Positions 33,146 through 41,563 of a stretch of 64,000 bases of DNA are shown here, one piece after another (position 1 is the stretch's first letter; each line of letters opens with the position of its first letter). The DNA is taken from the NCBI RefSeq assembly GCF_000701365.1, contig NZ_JNIK01000017.1, forward strand, positions 1 to 64,000. The letters are read 5' to 3'. The translations under genes and the position numbers were made by a program. Under the pieces are notes generated by a model. That model ran no database searches. It worked only from the letters and a program-made list of their open reading frames with translations, and was not told the origin of the DNA. This stretch comes from Blastococcus sp. URHD0036 (lineage in GTDB: Bacteria; Actinomycetota; Actinomycetes; Mycobacteriales; Geodermatophilaceae).

Positions 33146-35203
33146 GTGCCGCGCCCGGGGGTCCTCGCCCTGCTGGTCGGCTGGGCCACCGCGGCCACCG
33201 CGGCGACGGCCGGCGGACTGGTCGCCGCCGGGGCGCTCGGCACCCTCGGCCCCTCGTGGTCGCTCTCGTTCGTGGTCGCCTGCGCGGTCGGCGCCTGGGC
33301 GTGCGTCGTGCAGCCGGACAACCGGGCGGCGGTGCGGCTGCTGGTGTCGGGGTGCGCCGCGCTGACCTGGCTCGCCGGCTCGGTGTGGCTGCTGGCTGCC
33401 GTGCAGGACGGCGCGGCCGGTGGGGGCTTCGTCGCGGCGAACCTGGGCGCGCAGGTGCTGGGCCTGGCCGCGGTGACCGCGCAGGCGGCCTCGCTCGTGC
33501 GCTACCCGGACGGCGTGCCGCACCTGGCCGCCGAGCGCCGGCTGGTCACCGTCCTCGCCGTGCTCGCCGTCGTCGTGCCGGTGGCGCTGCTGCTCGGCAG
33601 CGAGCGCGTCGTCCCGACCTGGGTGCTGGAGTGGAGCGCCAAGTCCGACGGGCTGGTGCTGCCGACGGTCGACAGCCCCGCGTACGTGCCGGCGCTGTCG
33701 TGGCTCGGCCCGGTCGCCGAGACGGTGCACGAGAGCGCCCTGGCGCTGGGCCCGCTGGCCGCCGCGATCGTGGCCGCGGTGCGGTACCGGCGGCTGGGGC
33801 CCGCCGACCGGCGGCGGATGGCCTGGCCGCTGGTGGCGCTGCTGGTCCTGCTGGTCGGGCTCGCGGTCAACGCGCTGGCCGACGCCGGCGCGCTGCCCGG
33901 GGTGGCCGCGGACTCGGTCGCCATCGCCTGCCACGTGCTGCTGCCCATCGCCCTCGGCATCGGGATCGCGGCGCCGACGGCCTTCGACGCCCTCGGCGCG
34001 GTCCGTGCCACGGTGCCGTTCGCCGTCCTCACCGCGCTCGTCCTGGGCGCGTACGTCGCCGGTGCCGGGTTGCTGGGCATAACGGTCGGTGGGTCGGACC
34101 TGCCCGTCGCCGTCGTCGTCTCGGTGCTGGCCGCGCTCGCCCTGGACCCGGTGCGCCGCAGCCTCGTGCGCCGGGCCGGCCGGCTGACCTTCGGCGAGGA
34201 GGTGACCCGCGACGAGCTGCTGCTGCGCCTGGGCGACACCCTGGAACACACCCTCGACCGGCAGGCGCTGGCCGAGTCCATCGCCGGCACCGCGATGGAG
34301 GGCCTGGGCACGCAGTGGCTGCGGCTGGAGGTCGCCGACGGGCCGGTGGTGCACGTCGGCCGGGAACCGCACGACGGCGAGCAACCGGTGCTGACGACCC
34401 GCCTGCCGCACGGGCACACCGACGTCGGCACCATCGCGGTCGGGCCCTCGATCACCGGCCGGGGCCGCGGCTACGCGCGGCTGCGGGTGGAGACCCTCGC
34501 CCGGCAGGTCGCGATGGCGCTGACCAACGCCCGGCTGGCCGGGGAGCTCGAGCAGCGCCTGGCCGAGGTGGCCGCCTCCCGCGAGCGGCTCGTGGCGGCC
34601 GAGGAGACGGCGCGGCGGCGGATCGAGCGGGACCTGCACGACGGTGCGCAGTCCGACCTCGCGGCCCTCATCGCCCGGATCGCGCTGGCCCGCAACCAGC
34701 TCGGCCGGGCCGACGTCGACCGGCTGGACGGCACCCTGCGGACGCTGCAGGGCGACGCCGCCGACGCGCTGCGCAACCTCCGGGCCCTGGCCTCGGGCAT
34801 CCACGAGGCGACGCTGGCCGACCAGGGGCTGGTCGCCGCCGTGGAGAGCCGCACCGGCTCGCTGCCGATCGACGTCGAGGTTGCCTGCGGGCCCGGCGTG
34901 CGGGAGAGCCGGCTGGCCCCCTCGGTGGCCGGCGCGGCGTTCTTCACCGTGTGCGAGGCGCTGGCCAACACCCTGAAGCACGCCGACGCGCGGTGCGCCA
35001 CGGTTCGCATGGAGCTCGAGGAGGACCGGTTGCGCATCGACGTCACCGACGACGGCCGGGGGTTCGACGCCGCCCGGGCGGAGGGGTCGGCCGGGCTCAC
35101 CGGGCTGCGGGACCGGGTCGCGGCGGTCGGCGGATCGCTGCGGGTGTGGTCGACGCCGGGTGGCGGCACCACGCTCACCGCCGACGTCCCGCTGCTCGGA
35201 TGA
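33146..35203 (+). CDS. NarL-type sensor histidine kinase
   Basis: A 685-residue membrane sensor. The first 310 residues hold about nine or ten hydrophobic segments; a GAF-like linker follows (about 350-445). The HisKA_3 dimerisation box is RRIERDLHDGAQSDLAALIARI, with His498 as the phosphorylated residue. The ATPase domain has ALANTLKHADA (N box) and DDGRGFDA, then GLTGLRDRVAAVGGSL. The response regulator ATG overlaps the stop by 4 bp. The GTG start lacks a ribosome site and may be leaderless; an in-frame codon at 33098 is the alternative. Confidence 0.9.
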   Translation: MPRPGVLALLVGWATAATAATAGGLVAAGALGTLGPSWSLSFVVACAVGAWACVVQPDNRAAVRLLVSGCAALTWLAGSVWLLAAVQDGAAGGGFVAANLGAQVLGLAAVTAQAASLVRYPDGVPHLAAERRLVTVLAVLAVVVPVALLLGSERVVPTWVLEWSAKSDGLVLPTVDSPAYVPALSWLGPVAETVHESALALGPLAAAIVAAVRYRRLGPADRRRMAWPLVALLVLLVGLAVNALADAGALPGVAADSVAIACHVLLPIALGIGIAAPTAFDALGAVRATVPFAVLTALVLGAYVAGAGLLGITVGGSDLPVAVVVSVLAALALDPVRRSLVRRAGRLTFGEEVTRDELLLRLGDTLEHTLDRQALAESIAGTAMEGLGTQWLRLEVADGPVVHVGREPHDGEQPVLTTRLPHGHTDVGTIAVGPSITGRGRGYARLRVETLARQVAMALTNARLAGELEQRLAEVAASRERLVAAEETARRRIERDLHDGAQSDLAALIARIALARNQLGRADVDRLDGTLRTLQGDAADALRNLRALASGIHEATLADQGLVAAVESRTGSLPIDVEVACGPGVRESRLAPSVAGAAFFTVCEALANTLKHADARCATVRMELEEDRLRIDVTDDGRGFDAARAEGSAGLTGLRDRVAAVGGSLRVWSTPGGGTTLTADVPLLG

Positions 35204-35859
35204 CGCTGCGGGTGGTCCTGGCCGACGACCACTACCTGCTGCGGGAGGGCCTGCGCGCGCTCCTGGAGGACGGCGGCGTGACCGTCTGCGCCGCCGTCGG
35301 CAGCGCGCCGGAGCTGCTGGCCGCCGTGGACCGCGAGCGCCCGGACGCCGTGATCACCGACATCCGCATGCCCGAGGGCACCGAGGGCATCGAGGCCGCG
35401 CGCACGATCCGCGCCCGGTACCCGGGCACCGGGGTGGTCGTGCTCTCCCAGCACGCGGACGGCGCCTACGCCGACGCCCTGCTGGCCGGGGGCACCGACG
35501 GGATGGCGTACCTGCTCAAGGAGCGGGTCGGCGACCTGACCGAGCTGCTCCGCGCCCTCGGCGAGGTGTGCGCCGGCCGCACCGCGCTGGACAGCCGGGT
35601 CGTGGACGCCCTCGTCGCGCGGCGCCGGACCGGCCCGCGGGACGTGCTGGACACGCTCACCGACCGCGAGCGCGAGGTGCTGCACGAGATGGCCCGCGGG
35701 CTGGCCAACGGCGGCATCGCACAGGCGCTGCACCTGTCGGAGTCGGCCGTGGAGAAGCACATCGGGTCGATCTTCGCCAAGCTCGGCGGGGAGGAGCCGC
35801 ACACCCACCGCCGGGTGGCGGCCGTGCTCACCTACCTGCGGGCCGCACCGCCGGGCTGA
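35200..35859 (+). CDS. NarL/FixJ family response regulator
   Basis: A 219-residue regulator with receiver and LuxR-type DNA-binding domains. The acidic pair is ADDH near residue 9, the phospho-acceptor is Asp54 in ITDIRMPEG, and the conserved Lys lies in YLLKERVGD. The helix-turn-helix spans about residues 150-210 (LTDREREVLHEMARGLANGG, LHLSESAVEKHIGSIFAKL). ATGA overlap with the kinase gene ensures coupled synthesis; the two form a cognate pair. Target genes are not evident. Confidence 0.95.
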   Translation: MTLRVVLADDHYLLREGLRALLEDGGVTVCAAVGSAPELLAAVDRERPDAVITDIRMPEGTEGIEAARTIRARYPGTGVVVLSQHADGAYADALLAGGTDGMAYLLKERVGDLTELLRALGEVCAGRTALDSRVVDALVARRRTGPRDVLDTLTDREREVLHEMARGLANGGIAQALHLSESAVEKHIGSIFAKLGGEEPHTHRRVAAVLTYLRAAPPG

Positions 35860-35863
35860 GCCC

Positions 35864-36640
35864 TCAGGGCGGGGTGGGGTCGAAGCGGGCCACCTCGGCC
35901 AGCGCCTCGCCGAGGTAGTCGACCGCCGCGGCGGCCCGTTCCGCGCCGGCCTCCGCCGTGGCCTCCCGCGCGTCGCCGATCACGCCGGCCGGGCCGAAGT
36001 CGTCCGACGTCCACCCGAAGCTCACCGAGCCGCCGAAGCGCACGTGCCGGTAGCCGGCCAGGTGCTCGGGCACCCAGCGGTCGGCCTGGCTCATGTCGAC
36101 CAGGTCGGGCCGCAGGTGCAGCATCACCGACGTCTCCTCGAAGCCGCCGTGCACGCCCATGCCCAGCTCGCCCTCGGGGCTGGTGCCGCCCTGGTCGGCG
36201 GGCAGCCGCGGGTGCAGCGTGAAGGTCCGCAGGCCGGTCTCCACGCGGATGTCGCGGGCGACGACCTGCAGCAGCGCGGAGTTGCCGCCGTGGCCGTTGA
36301 CGAACGCCAGCCGCCGCGCGGGGGTCGTCGCGACGCTGCGCGCGAGGTCCCGCAGCACCGCCGTCAGCGTCTCCGCCGACAGCCAGAACGTGCCGGCCGA
36401 CCAGGCGTGCTCGTTGGACTTCGTGTACGCCAGCGGCGGCAGCAGCCAGAGGTCCAGCTCGTCGCCGAACCGCTTCACCGCGCGCTCGGCCAGCGACTGC
36501 GCGGTGATCAGGTCGGTCGCCACCGGCAGGTGCGGGCCGTGCTGCTCGATCGCCCCCGTGGGGAGCACCAGCACGCTGTCCGGGCCCAGAGCCGCGGTCA
36601 GCGCGGGGGCGGAGAGTTCGGTCAGGAGTCGGGTCGGCAC
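35864..36640 (-). CDS. Creatininase family protein
   Basis: A 258-residue creatininase-fold metal amidohydrolase. Metal-site segments are PTGAIEQHGPHLPVATD (Glu and His ligands), SNEHAWSAGTFWLS, FVNGHGGNSALLQVV and the Glu in GVHGGFEETSVML. The family includes creatinine amidohydrolase, MftE peptidase of mycofactocin synthesis and FAPy-type deformylases; no mycofactocin genes are here, so a cyclic-amide or formamide substrate is more likely. It is divergent from two deaminase-type amidohydrolases, suggesting a shared purine- or creatinine-related pathway. Confidence 0.85.
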   Translation of the reverse strand: MPTRLLTELSAPALTAALGPDSVLVLPTGAIEQHGPHLPVATDLITAQSLAERAVKRFGDELDLWLLPPLAYTKSNEHAWSAGTFWLSAETLTAVLRDLARSVATTPARRLAFVNGHGGNSALLQVVARDIRVETGLRTFTLHPRLPADQGGTSPEGELGMGVHGGFEETSVMLHLRPDLVDMSQADRWVPEHLAGYRHVRFGGSVSFGWTSDDFGPAGVIGDAREATAEAGAERAAAAVDYLGEALAEVARFDPTPP

Positions 36641-36687
36641 CCCGCGCACGCTAGGTCGGCCGCGTTGCCACCGGATGTCGCGCGCGG

Positions 36688-36734
36688 ACGTCGTCGTCAC
36701 GTGACCGGAACACCCGGCTGCGAGGGTCGCCGGC
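36688..36734 (+). promoter_or_regulatory. Conserved upstream block shared by the two amidohydrolase genes
   Basis: ACGTCGTCGTCAC at 36688-36700 ends exactly 34 nt before the GTG of the first amidohydrolase; the same 13-mer at 38030-38042 ends exactly 34 nt before the second. Both are preceded by CGCGCGG and followed, next to the start, by AGGGTCGsCGGC. Here it also contains the palindrome GTCACGTGAC (36696-36705). It may be an operator or a remnant of gene duplication. Confidence 0.45.
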
Positions 36735-38057
36735 GTGCTGATCGTGCGCGACGCCCTGGCCGTGTGGACCGCGACCGGCGAGGAGGTCCCCGGCGACGTC
36801 GTCTGCGGCGACGACGGCCTGATCGCCGCGGACGCGGGGACCGGTGAGGTGCTGGACGCCTCCGGCTGCGTCGTCACGCCGGGGCTGGTCAACGCCCACC
36901 ACCACCTGCTCCAGACCGCGTTCCGGACGCTGCCGGGCACCCGCGGCGTCCCCATGGCGCAGTGGCTGCCGACCATGGCCGCCGCGTACGCGGCCGCCGG
37001 GGTGGACGAGGAGCTGGAGCACGCGGCGGCGTGGGCCGGGCTCGCGGAGGCGCTGCTCTGCGGCGTGACCACGGTCGCCGACCACCACCTGACCTGGCCC
37101 CGGGACCCGTTCCCGGCCGACGGCGGGGTGGGTCTCGCCCGGGCCGCGGCGCAGGCGGCCCGGGAGGTGGGCGCGCGGCTGGCGTTCGTGCGTGGGAGCG
37201 CCGGGGACGATCCCGGGGTCGCCGCCGCCTCCGCCGAGGCGGTCGCGGCCCTGGTCCCGCACGGCGGGGTGACCGACGACGGGATGCTGCAGGTCGCGGT
37301 CGGCCCGGCCGGGGTGCACAGCGACGGCCCGGAGACCTTCCGGCTGCTCGCCGAGGTGGCGGCCCGGCACGGGTTGCGCCGCCGCACGCAGGCCAACGAG
37401 CAGGTCGACGTCGTCCGGGCGCAGGAGCGGTACGGGCGCCGGCCGCTGGAGCTGCTCGACGAGTGGGGGTGGCTCGCGCCCGACGTGACCCTTGCGCACC
37501 TCTGCGACATCACCCCCGCCGAAGTGGCCACTCTGGCGTCGGCCGGGGTCACCGCCACGCACGCCCCGGGCTGCGACCTCCCGATGGGCTGGGGTGTCGC
37601 CCCGATGGCGGCGCTGGCCGACGCCGGGGTCCCGGTCGGCCTCGGCACCAGCGGCGGGGGCTCCAACGACGCCGGGCACCTGCTGGCCGACGCGCGGCTG
37701 GCCCTGCAGGTGGCCCCGCTGGCCGGCCGGCCGGTCGCGGCCCGCGAGGTGCTCACCTGGGCCACCCGCGGCTCGGCCGACGGGCTCGGGCGGACGGACC
37801 TCGGCCGGCTCGCGGTCGGCGCCCGCGCGGACCTCGTCTGCTGGGACGTCACCGGGGTCGCCGACGCGGGCGTGGCCGACCCGGTGGCCGGCCTGCTGTG
37901 GGCCTCCCCCGGCCGCCGTCCGCGGCACGTCGTCGTCGGGGGGCGGGTGGTGGTGCGCGACGGCGTCCTGCAGACGGTGCCCGAGGCCGACGTCGCCGCC
38001 CGGCTCCGGGACCTGCTGACCGCGCGGGAACGTCGTCGTCACCGCGCGGCAACGTGA
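36735..38057 (+). CDS. Amidohydrolase of the ATZ/TRZ (8-oxoguanine deaminase-like) type with altered metal site
   Basis: A 440-residue TIM-barrel protein close to 8-oxoguanine deaminases (NAHHHLLQTAFRTLPGTRG). HxH (His55, His57) and the strand-6 His255 (LAHLCDI) are kept. The strand-5 His of the usual THLAE motif is Gln219 (TQANE), and the strand-8 Asp of LGVDGSASND is Ser306 (LGTSGGGSND), so the standard zinc site and catalytic Asp are missing. Glu222 remains. Either it is inactive and regulatory, or it uses different chemistry. The downstream paralog is intact. GTG start with AGGG. Divergent from the creatininase gene. Confidence 0.85.
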   Translation: MLIVRDALAVWTATGEEVPGDVVCGDDGLIAADAGTGEVLDASGCVVTPGLVNAHHHLLQTAFRTLPGTRGVPMAQWLPTMAAAYAAAGVDEELEHAAAWAGLAEALLCGVTTVADHHLTWPRDPFPADGGVGLARAAAQAAREVGARLAFVRGSAGDDPGVAAASAEAVAALVPHGGVTDDGMLQVAVGPAGVHSDGPETFRLLAEVAARHGLRRRTQANEQVDVVRAQERYGRRPLELLDEWGWLAPDVTLAHLCDITPAEVATLASAGVTATHAPGCDLPMGWGVAPMAALADAGVPVGLGTSGGGSNDAGHLLADARLALQVAPLAGRPVAAREVLTWATRGSADGLGRTDLGRLAVGARADLVCWDVTGVADAGVADPVAGLLWASPGRRPRHVVVGGRVVVRDGVLQTVPEADVAARLRDLLTARERRRHRAAT

Positions 38058-38076
38058 GCCGGTCAGGGTCGGCGGC

Positions 38077-39435
38077 GTGACCCTGCTCCTCGTGCGCGAC
38101 GCCGTCCTGCTGACCATGGACCCCGACCGTCCTGATCCGTTCCGCGGCTGGTTCACCGTCGACGGTGACGGCCGGATCTCCGCGATCGAGCCGGGCGACC
38201 CGCCGGCCGACGTGGTCGCGGACGAGGTGCTCGACGCCGGCGGGAAGCTCGTCGGCCCGGGGTTCGTGTCAGCGCACAGCCACCTGTTCACGTCGGCGTC
38301 GCGCGGGCTGGGCATGGACCAGTCGCTGTACGGGTGGATCCAGGCGATGACCCGCTACACCGACGCGGCCGACGCCGAGGACGTCTACTGGCTGACCCGG
38401 CACGGCGCGCAGGACTTCCTCCGCAACGGCATCACCAGCGCCTACGACTTCACCTCCGCCGGACTGCCGTTCACCGCCGGGGACGCCCGGTACGAGGCCG
38501 CCCTGCCCGACACCGCGTTCACCCACGCGCAACTGCGCGGCAAGGCCGACGCCGGCCTGCGGCACGTGCACAGCGTGATGCTCGGCCAGGGCGGGGTCTC
38601 CCCCGCCGACGCGCTGGCGCAGCTCGACGAGGTGGTCGACGCCGCCAGGGACGTCGACCCGTCGCTGCACCTCGGTGTGGCGCTGAGCGGCACCGTGCAG
38701 TGGGCCGACGACCCGGCCGCGGCCGACGTCGAGGTGGCCGCGATGCGCCGGCACGGGCTGCTCAACCAGCCGCACTTCCTGGAGACCGCGCAGGACGTGG
38801 AGCTGCAGCAGTCAAAGTTCGCCTGGTACGCCGACGCCGGCGCGCTCGGCCCGGACCTGGTGTTCGGCCACTTCATCCAGACCTCCGACGAGATCATCGC
38901 GGCCGCCGCGGCGGCCGGCTGCGGGATGAGCTGGCAGCCGATGAGCAACGGCCGGCTGGCGTCGGGCGTCGCCCGGATCCCGGAGATCCGGGCGGCCGGC
39001 ATGCGGGTGGGCATGGGCCTGGACGACCAGTCGTGCACGGACGTCAGCGACCCGTTCTCCAACATGCGGACGGCGCTGGCGCTGGTGCGCGCCACGTACC
39101 GGGACCCGTCCGCGCTGCCGGTCCGCGACGTCCTGGACCTGCACACCCGGGGCTCCGCGGAGGTGCTGGGTGTCGACGACCGGGTGGGCACGCTGCGGGT
39201 CGGCCGGTACGCCGACTTCCTCGTCGTCGACCCGCGCGATCCCGACACCGGCCCGGTGTGGGACGCCTATGGCACGTACGTCCTGGCCTGCTCGCTGCGG
39301 AACCTGCACCAGGTGTGGGTCGGCGGGCGGCTGGCCGCCGACGGCACCCGGCTCTGCGACCCGGACGCGTCGACCGTGGTGGACCAGGTCCACGACCGCC
39401 TCGCCCGGCTGGTGGCCCAGGTCGACGGCGGCTGA
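38077..39435 (+). CDS. Amidohydrolase of the cytosine/guanine deaminase (ATZ/TRZ) type
   Basis: A 452-residue deaminase-type amidohydrolase with all expected ligands visible: HxH in VSAHSHLFTSA, H-x-x-E in QPHFLETAQD, His in VFGHFIQTSDE and Asp in MGLDDQSCTD. It begins like its upstream neighbour (LLVRDAVLL), so the two are ancient tandem duplicates, 19 bp apart and surely co-transcribed. Likely substrates are aminated purines, pyrimidines or triazine-like rings; the sequence does not decide between them. GTG start in a GGCGGC context with AGGG upstream. Confidence 0.9.
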   Translation: MTLLLVRDAVLLTMDPDRPDPFRGWFTVDGDGRISAIEPGDPPADVVADEVLDAGGKLVGPGFVSAHSHLFTSASRGLGMDQSLYGWIQAMTRYTDAADAEDVYWLTRHGAQDFLRNGITSAYDFTSAGLPFTAGDARYEAALPDTAFTHAQLRGKADAGLRHVHSVMLGQGGVSPADALAQLDEVVDAARDVDPSLHLGVALSGTVQWADDPAAADVEVAAMRRHGLLNQPHFLETAQDVELQQSKFAWYADAGALGPDLVFGHFIQTSDEIIAAAAAAGCGMSWQPMSNGRLASGVARIPEIRAAGMRVGMGLDDQSCTDVSDPFSNMRTALALVRATYRDPSALPVRDVLDLHTRGSAEVLGVDDRVGTLRVGRYADFLVVDPRDPDTGPVWDAYGTYVLACSLRNLHQVWVGGRLAADGTRLCDPDASTVVDQVHDRLARLVAQVDGG

Positions 39436-39447
39436 CCGGCCGGCGGG

Positions 39448-40086
39448 TCAGTCGTCGGCGGTCTCGGCGGCCCGCTGTTCGCGCAGCGCGCCGAAGACCG
39501 ACCGGCGCACGCGGTCGGCGTCGCGCTCCGGGAGGTCGACGAACTCCACCGACACCGTCCACGTGCCCCCGTGGTCCTGCAGCCGCACCACCCTGCCGCG
39601 CGCGGTCACGAGGTCGTCCGCCGTGAGGCTGATCCCGAGGCCCAGCTCCGTCCCGGGCTCCGGGGGGAGACCCCAGCCGTCCAGCCGGGCGCGCAGCCCC
39701 GCCTCGCTGAGGTCCTCGGTCACGCCGGTCAGCTGCCCGCCGGCCCACGGGATGGTCACCGGCAGGACCGCCGCGGCACGCACGGCCTTGCGGCGCCGGC
39801 TGCGCGTGCTCGGACCGGTCACGGTCAGCCGCCAGAGGGGCGACCCGTTGCTCTCCACCTCGGCGATCCGCGCCGGCAGCGAGCGTTCCTCGTCGGTGCC
39901 GGCCCAGTAGACCTCCACCAGGTCCCCGGGACCGACCGTCAGCCCGGACACGAGCCCCTCGGGGCGGACCACCAGCACCTCGGAGCCGGCCGACTCCACG
40001 CTCGCCGCCACCGTCACCGCCCGGGTGATCAGCGCGACGTCGGCCGTCGCGCTCGACTCGGGCCTGTCGCCGTCCGGCTCGCTCAT
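39448..40086 (-). CDS. PilZ-domain protein (YcgR-like), cyclic di-GMP receptor
   Basis: A 212-residue protein. The N-terminal half (about residues 18-110) looks like the YcgR N-domain beta barrel (LVSGLTVGPGDLVEVYWAG). The PilZ domain follows, with the cyclic di-GMP signature RxxxR in RKAVR (about 116) and DLSEAGLRA (about 145). Such proteins slow flagella or affect exopolysaccharide output when cyclic di-GMP rises. No flagellar gene is in the window. The ATG at 40086 lies about 190 bp from the divergent VOC gene. Confidence 0.88.
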   Translation of the reverse strand: MSEPDGDRPESSATADVALITRAVTVAASVESAGSEVLVVRPEGLVSGLTVGPGDLVEVYWAGTDEERSLPARIAEVESNGSPLWRLTVTGPSTRSRRRKAVRAAAVLPVTIPWAGGQLTGVTEDLSEAGLRARLDGWGLPPEPGTELGLGISLTADDLVTARGRVVRLQDHGGTWTVSVEFVDLPERDADRVRRSVFGALREQRAAETADD

Positions 40087-40280
40087 CGTCACTGTCCTGC
40101 CCCCCGTGGGTCCATCGGCTCTGCCGCACGTCCGCCGGCTGCGGCGCCGGCCGAGGATGCCACGCCGCGCACGGCACGGCAGCGCGGCACACAGTGGCGC
40201 AGCACATTTCCGGATCGCCGGGCTCACCAGGGCGTATCGGCCAGGATGGGACCGATCCGAACCGCTGACGAGGAGTTCCC

Positions 40281-40670
40281 GTGGACATGAAGCTCGAGCT
40301 GGTGCCGCTGCCGGTGGCCGACGTCGACCGCGCGAAGGCGTTCTACGAGTCGTTGGGGTTCGTGGCCGACGTGGACGTCACCCCGGCGCCCGGGGTGCGG
40401 GTGGTGCAGCTGACCCCGCCCGGCTCGGCGTGCTCCATCGGCATCGGCTCGGGGCTGCCCGTGTACGAGGCCCCTCCCGGCTCGGTGCGGGGGCTGCACC
40501 TCGTCGTCGGCGACATCGAGGCGGCCCGGGCGGACCTGGTGGGGCGCGGCATCGACGTCGGCGAGGTCCAGGACGTCGGCGGTGGCGTGAAGTACGCCGG
40601 GTTCGCCGATCCCGACGGCAACTCGCTCACCCTGCAGGAGATGCCCTGGCGCACCGGCGACGCCTTCTGA
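40281..40670 (+). CDS. VOC (glyoxalase/bleomycin resistance) family protein
   Basis: A 129-residue protein with two beta-alpha-beta-beta-beta modules of the vicinal oxygen chelate fold: VPLPVADVDRAKAFYESLGF in the first, and GLHLVVGDIEAARADLVGRG with FADPDGNSLTLQE in the second. The terminal Glu is a usual metal ligand. Function cannot be narrowed beyond a lyase, dioxygenase or resistance-type role. GTG start with GAGGAG. Probably an operon with the small membrane gene 13 bp downstream. Confidence 0.88.
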   Translation: MDMKLELVPLPVADVDRAKAFYESLGFVADVDVTPAPGVRVVQLTPPGSACSIGIGSGLPVYEAPPGSVRGLHLVVGDIEAARADLVGRGIDVGEVQDVGGGVKYAGFADPDGNSLTLQEMPWRTGDAF

Positions 40671-40683
40671 GCGCCACCCGGCG

Positions 40684-40893
40684 ATGACGAGGCCCGGCGA
40701 CAACAACCGACCTGATCCCCCGGTCGACTGGTTGCTGCTCGTGCTGGGCGCGGGTGGCACCGTGGGCGCGGTCGTCGCGTGGACCCTCGGCGAATGGCTC
40801 TGGGCGTCCATCGTCTTCGGAGGGTCGATCCTGGCGGAGTTGCTCGTGGCCGGGGCGAGGCGACGGCGGGCACGACGTGGTCAGTCCTCGTGA
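40684..40893 (+). CDS. Small membrane protein
   Basis: A 69-residue protein with two closely spaced hydrophobic helices (DWLLLVLGAGGTVGAVVAW and WLWASIVFGGSILAELLVAG) and an Arg-rich cytoplasmic end (ARRRRARRGQSS). No family recognised. It follows the VOC gene by 13 bp, and its stop codon lies within a hairpin that probably ends the transcript. Confidence 0.6.
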   Translation: MTRPGDNNRPDPPVDWLLLVLGAGGTVGAVVAWTLGEWLWASIVFGGSILAELLVAGARRRRARRGQSS

Positions 40894-40899
40894 CCACGT
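40875..40899 (+). terminator. Hairpin overlapping the small membrane gene stop
   Basis: ACGTGGTCA (40875-40883) pairs perfectly with TGACCACGT (40891-40899) across 7 nt, and the TGA stop is part of the right arm. It is best read as a terminator; an operator role for the next gene is possible. Confidence 0.5.
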
Positions 40900-41008
40900 G
40901 CTGGCCCACGCTCCCTGACCGGTTCCGTCACGTGTTCGCGCTGGTCGTGCGCGGGTAGGTGCGACGCTCCGGCCGTCCGGAACCGGGCGGTCCCAGCGAG
41001 GAGGCAGC

Positions 41009-41161
41009 GTGGCCGAGAAGAGCGGCAAGGGCAGCACGACAGCGAAGAAGGCCAACGCCAAGGCGAAGAAGGAGGGGAAGAAGAACCCGCGGAAGAGCTC
41101 GGCCGCCCAGAGCGAGCTGGGGAAGAAGGGCGGCAAGAAGGGCGGGAAGAAGAAGTCCTGA
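41009..41161 (+). CDS. 50-residue lysine-rich protein
   Basis: A GTG-started gene with an AGGAGG ribosome site encoding a very basic 50-residue product (opening MAEKSGKGSTTAKKANAKAK); nearly 40 percent of residues are Lys and the end repeats KKGGKKGGKKK. It resembles histone-like tails and the lysine-rich protein at 21063. It may bind nucleic acid non-specifically; no function is known. The strong ribosome site supports coding. Confidence 0.65.
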   Translation: MAEKSGKGSTTAKKANAKAKKEGKKNPRKSSAAQSELGKKGGKKGGKKKS

Positions 41162-41185
41162 CGCCGGCCTCGCAACGCGGGGTGG

Positions 41186-41389
41186 CTAGCGGGAGTTCTG
41201 CTGACGCCTCGCGATGATCACGAGGACGCCGATCACCAGCGCGATGGGCGCCCACGGCGGCAGCGAGAACGGCCCGAGGAGCAGCGCGGCGACGAAGAGC
41301 AGCAGCTGGAACCCGAGCCAGAACCCGACCAGCAGGACGACCCAGAACAGCACCGGCTTCTCGTACTGCAGGCGCTTCAGGTAGTCCAT
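41186..41389 (-). CDS. Small two-helix membrane protein
   Basis: A 67-residue protein with a soluble start (MDYLKRLQYEKPVLFW), two transmembrane helices (VVLLVGFWLGFQLLLFVAALLL and APIALVIGVLVIIA) and a basic end. The ATG follows GAGGAG at good spacing. No family recognised. It is convergent with the lysine-rich gene. Confidence 0.7.
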   Translation of the reverse strand: MDYLKRLQYEKPVLFWVVLLVGFWLGFQLLLFVAALLLGPFSLPPWAPIALVIGVLVIIARRQQNSR

Positions 41390-41563
41390 CGGTTCTCCTC
41401 GGTCGGCCGCCCGGCGCACCGTCGGGGCACCGCGTCCCATTGAACGCCCGGCGCGCCTCGCGGCGTTCCCCGCAGCGCCGGTAGCTCGCCAGATGGGGTC
41501 AGGACGCGACCGCGCCGGCAACCCCGAGGGGCTGCCGGCGCGGCCGGAGGGTCGGGACGACGA

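Noticed and set aside
35864-36640. MftE peptidase of mycofactocin biosynthesis
   Set aside because: The creatininase fold fits, but none of the mycofactocin genes (mftA, mftB, mftC, mftD, mftF) occurs nearby.
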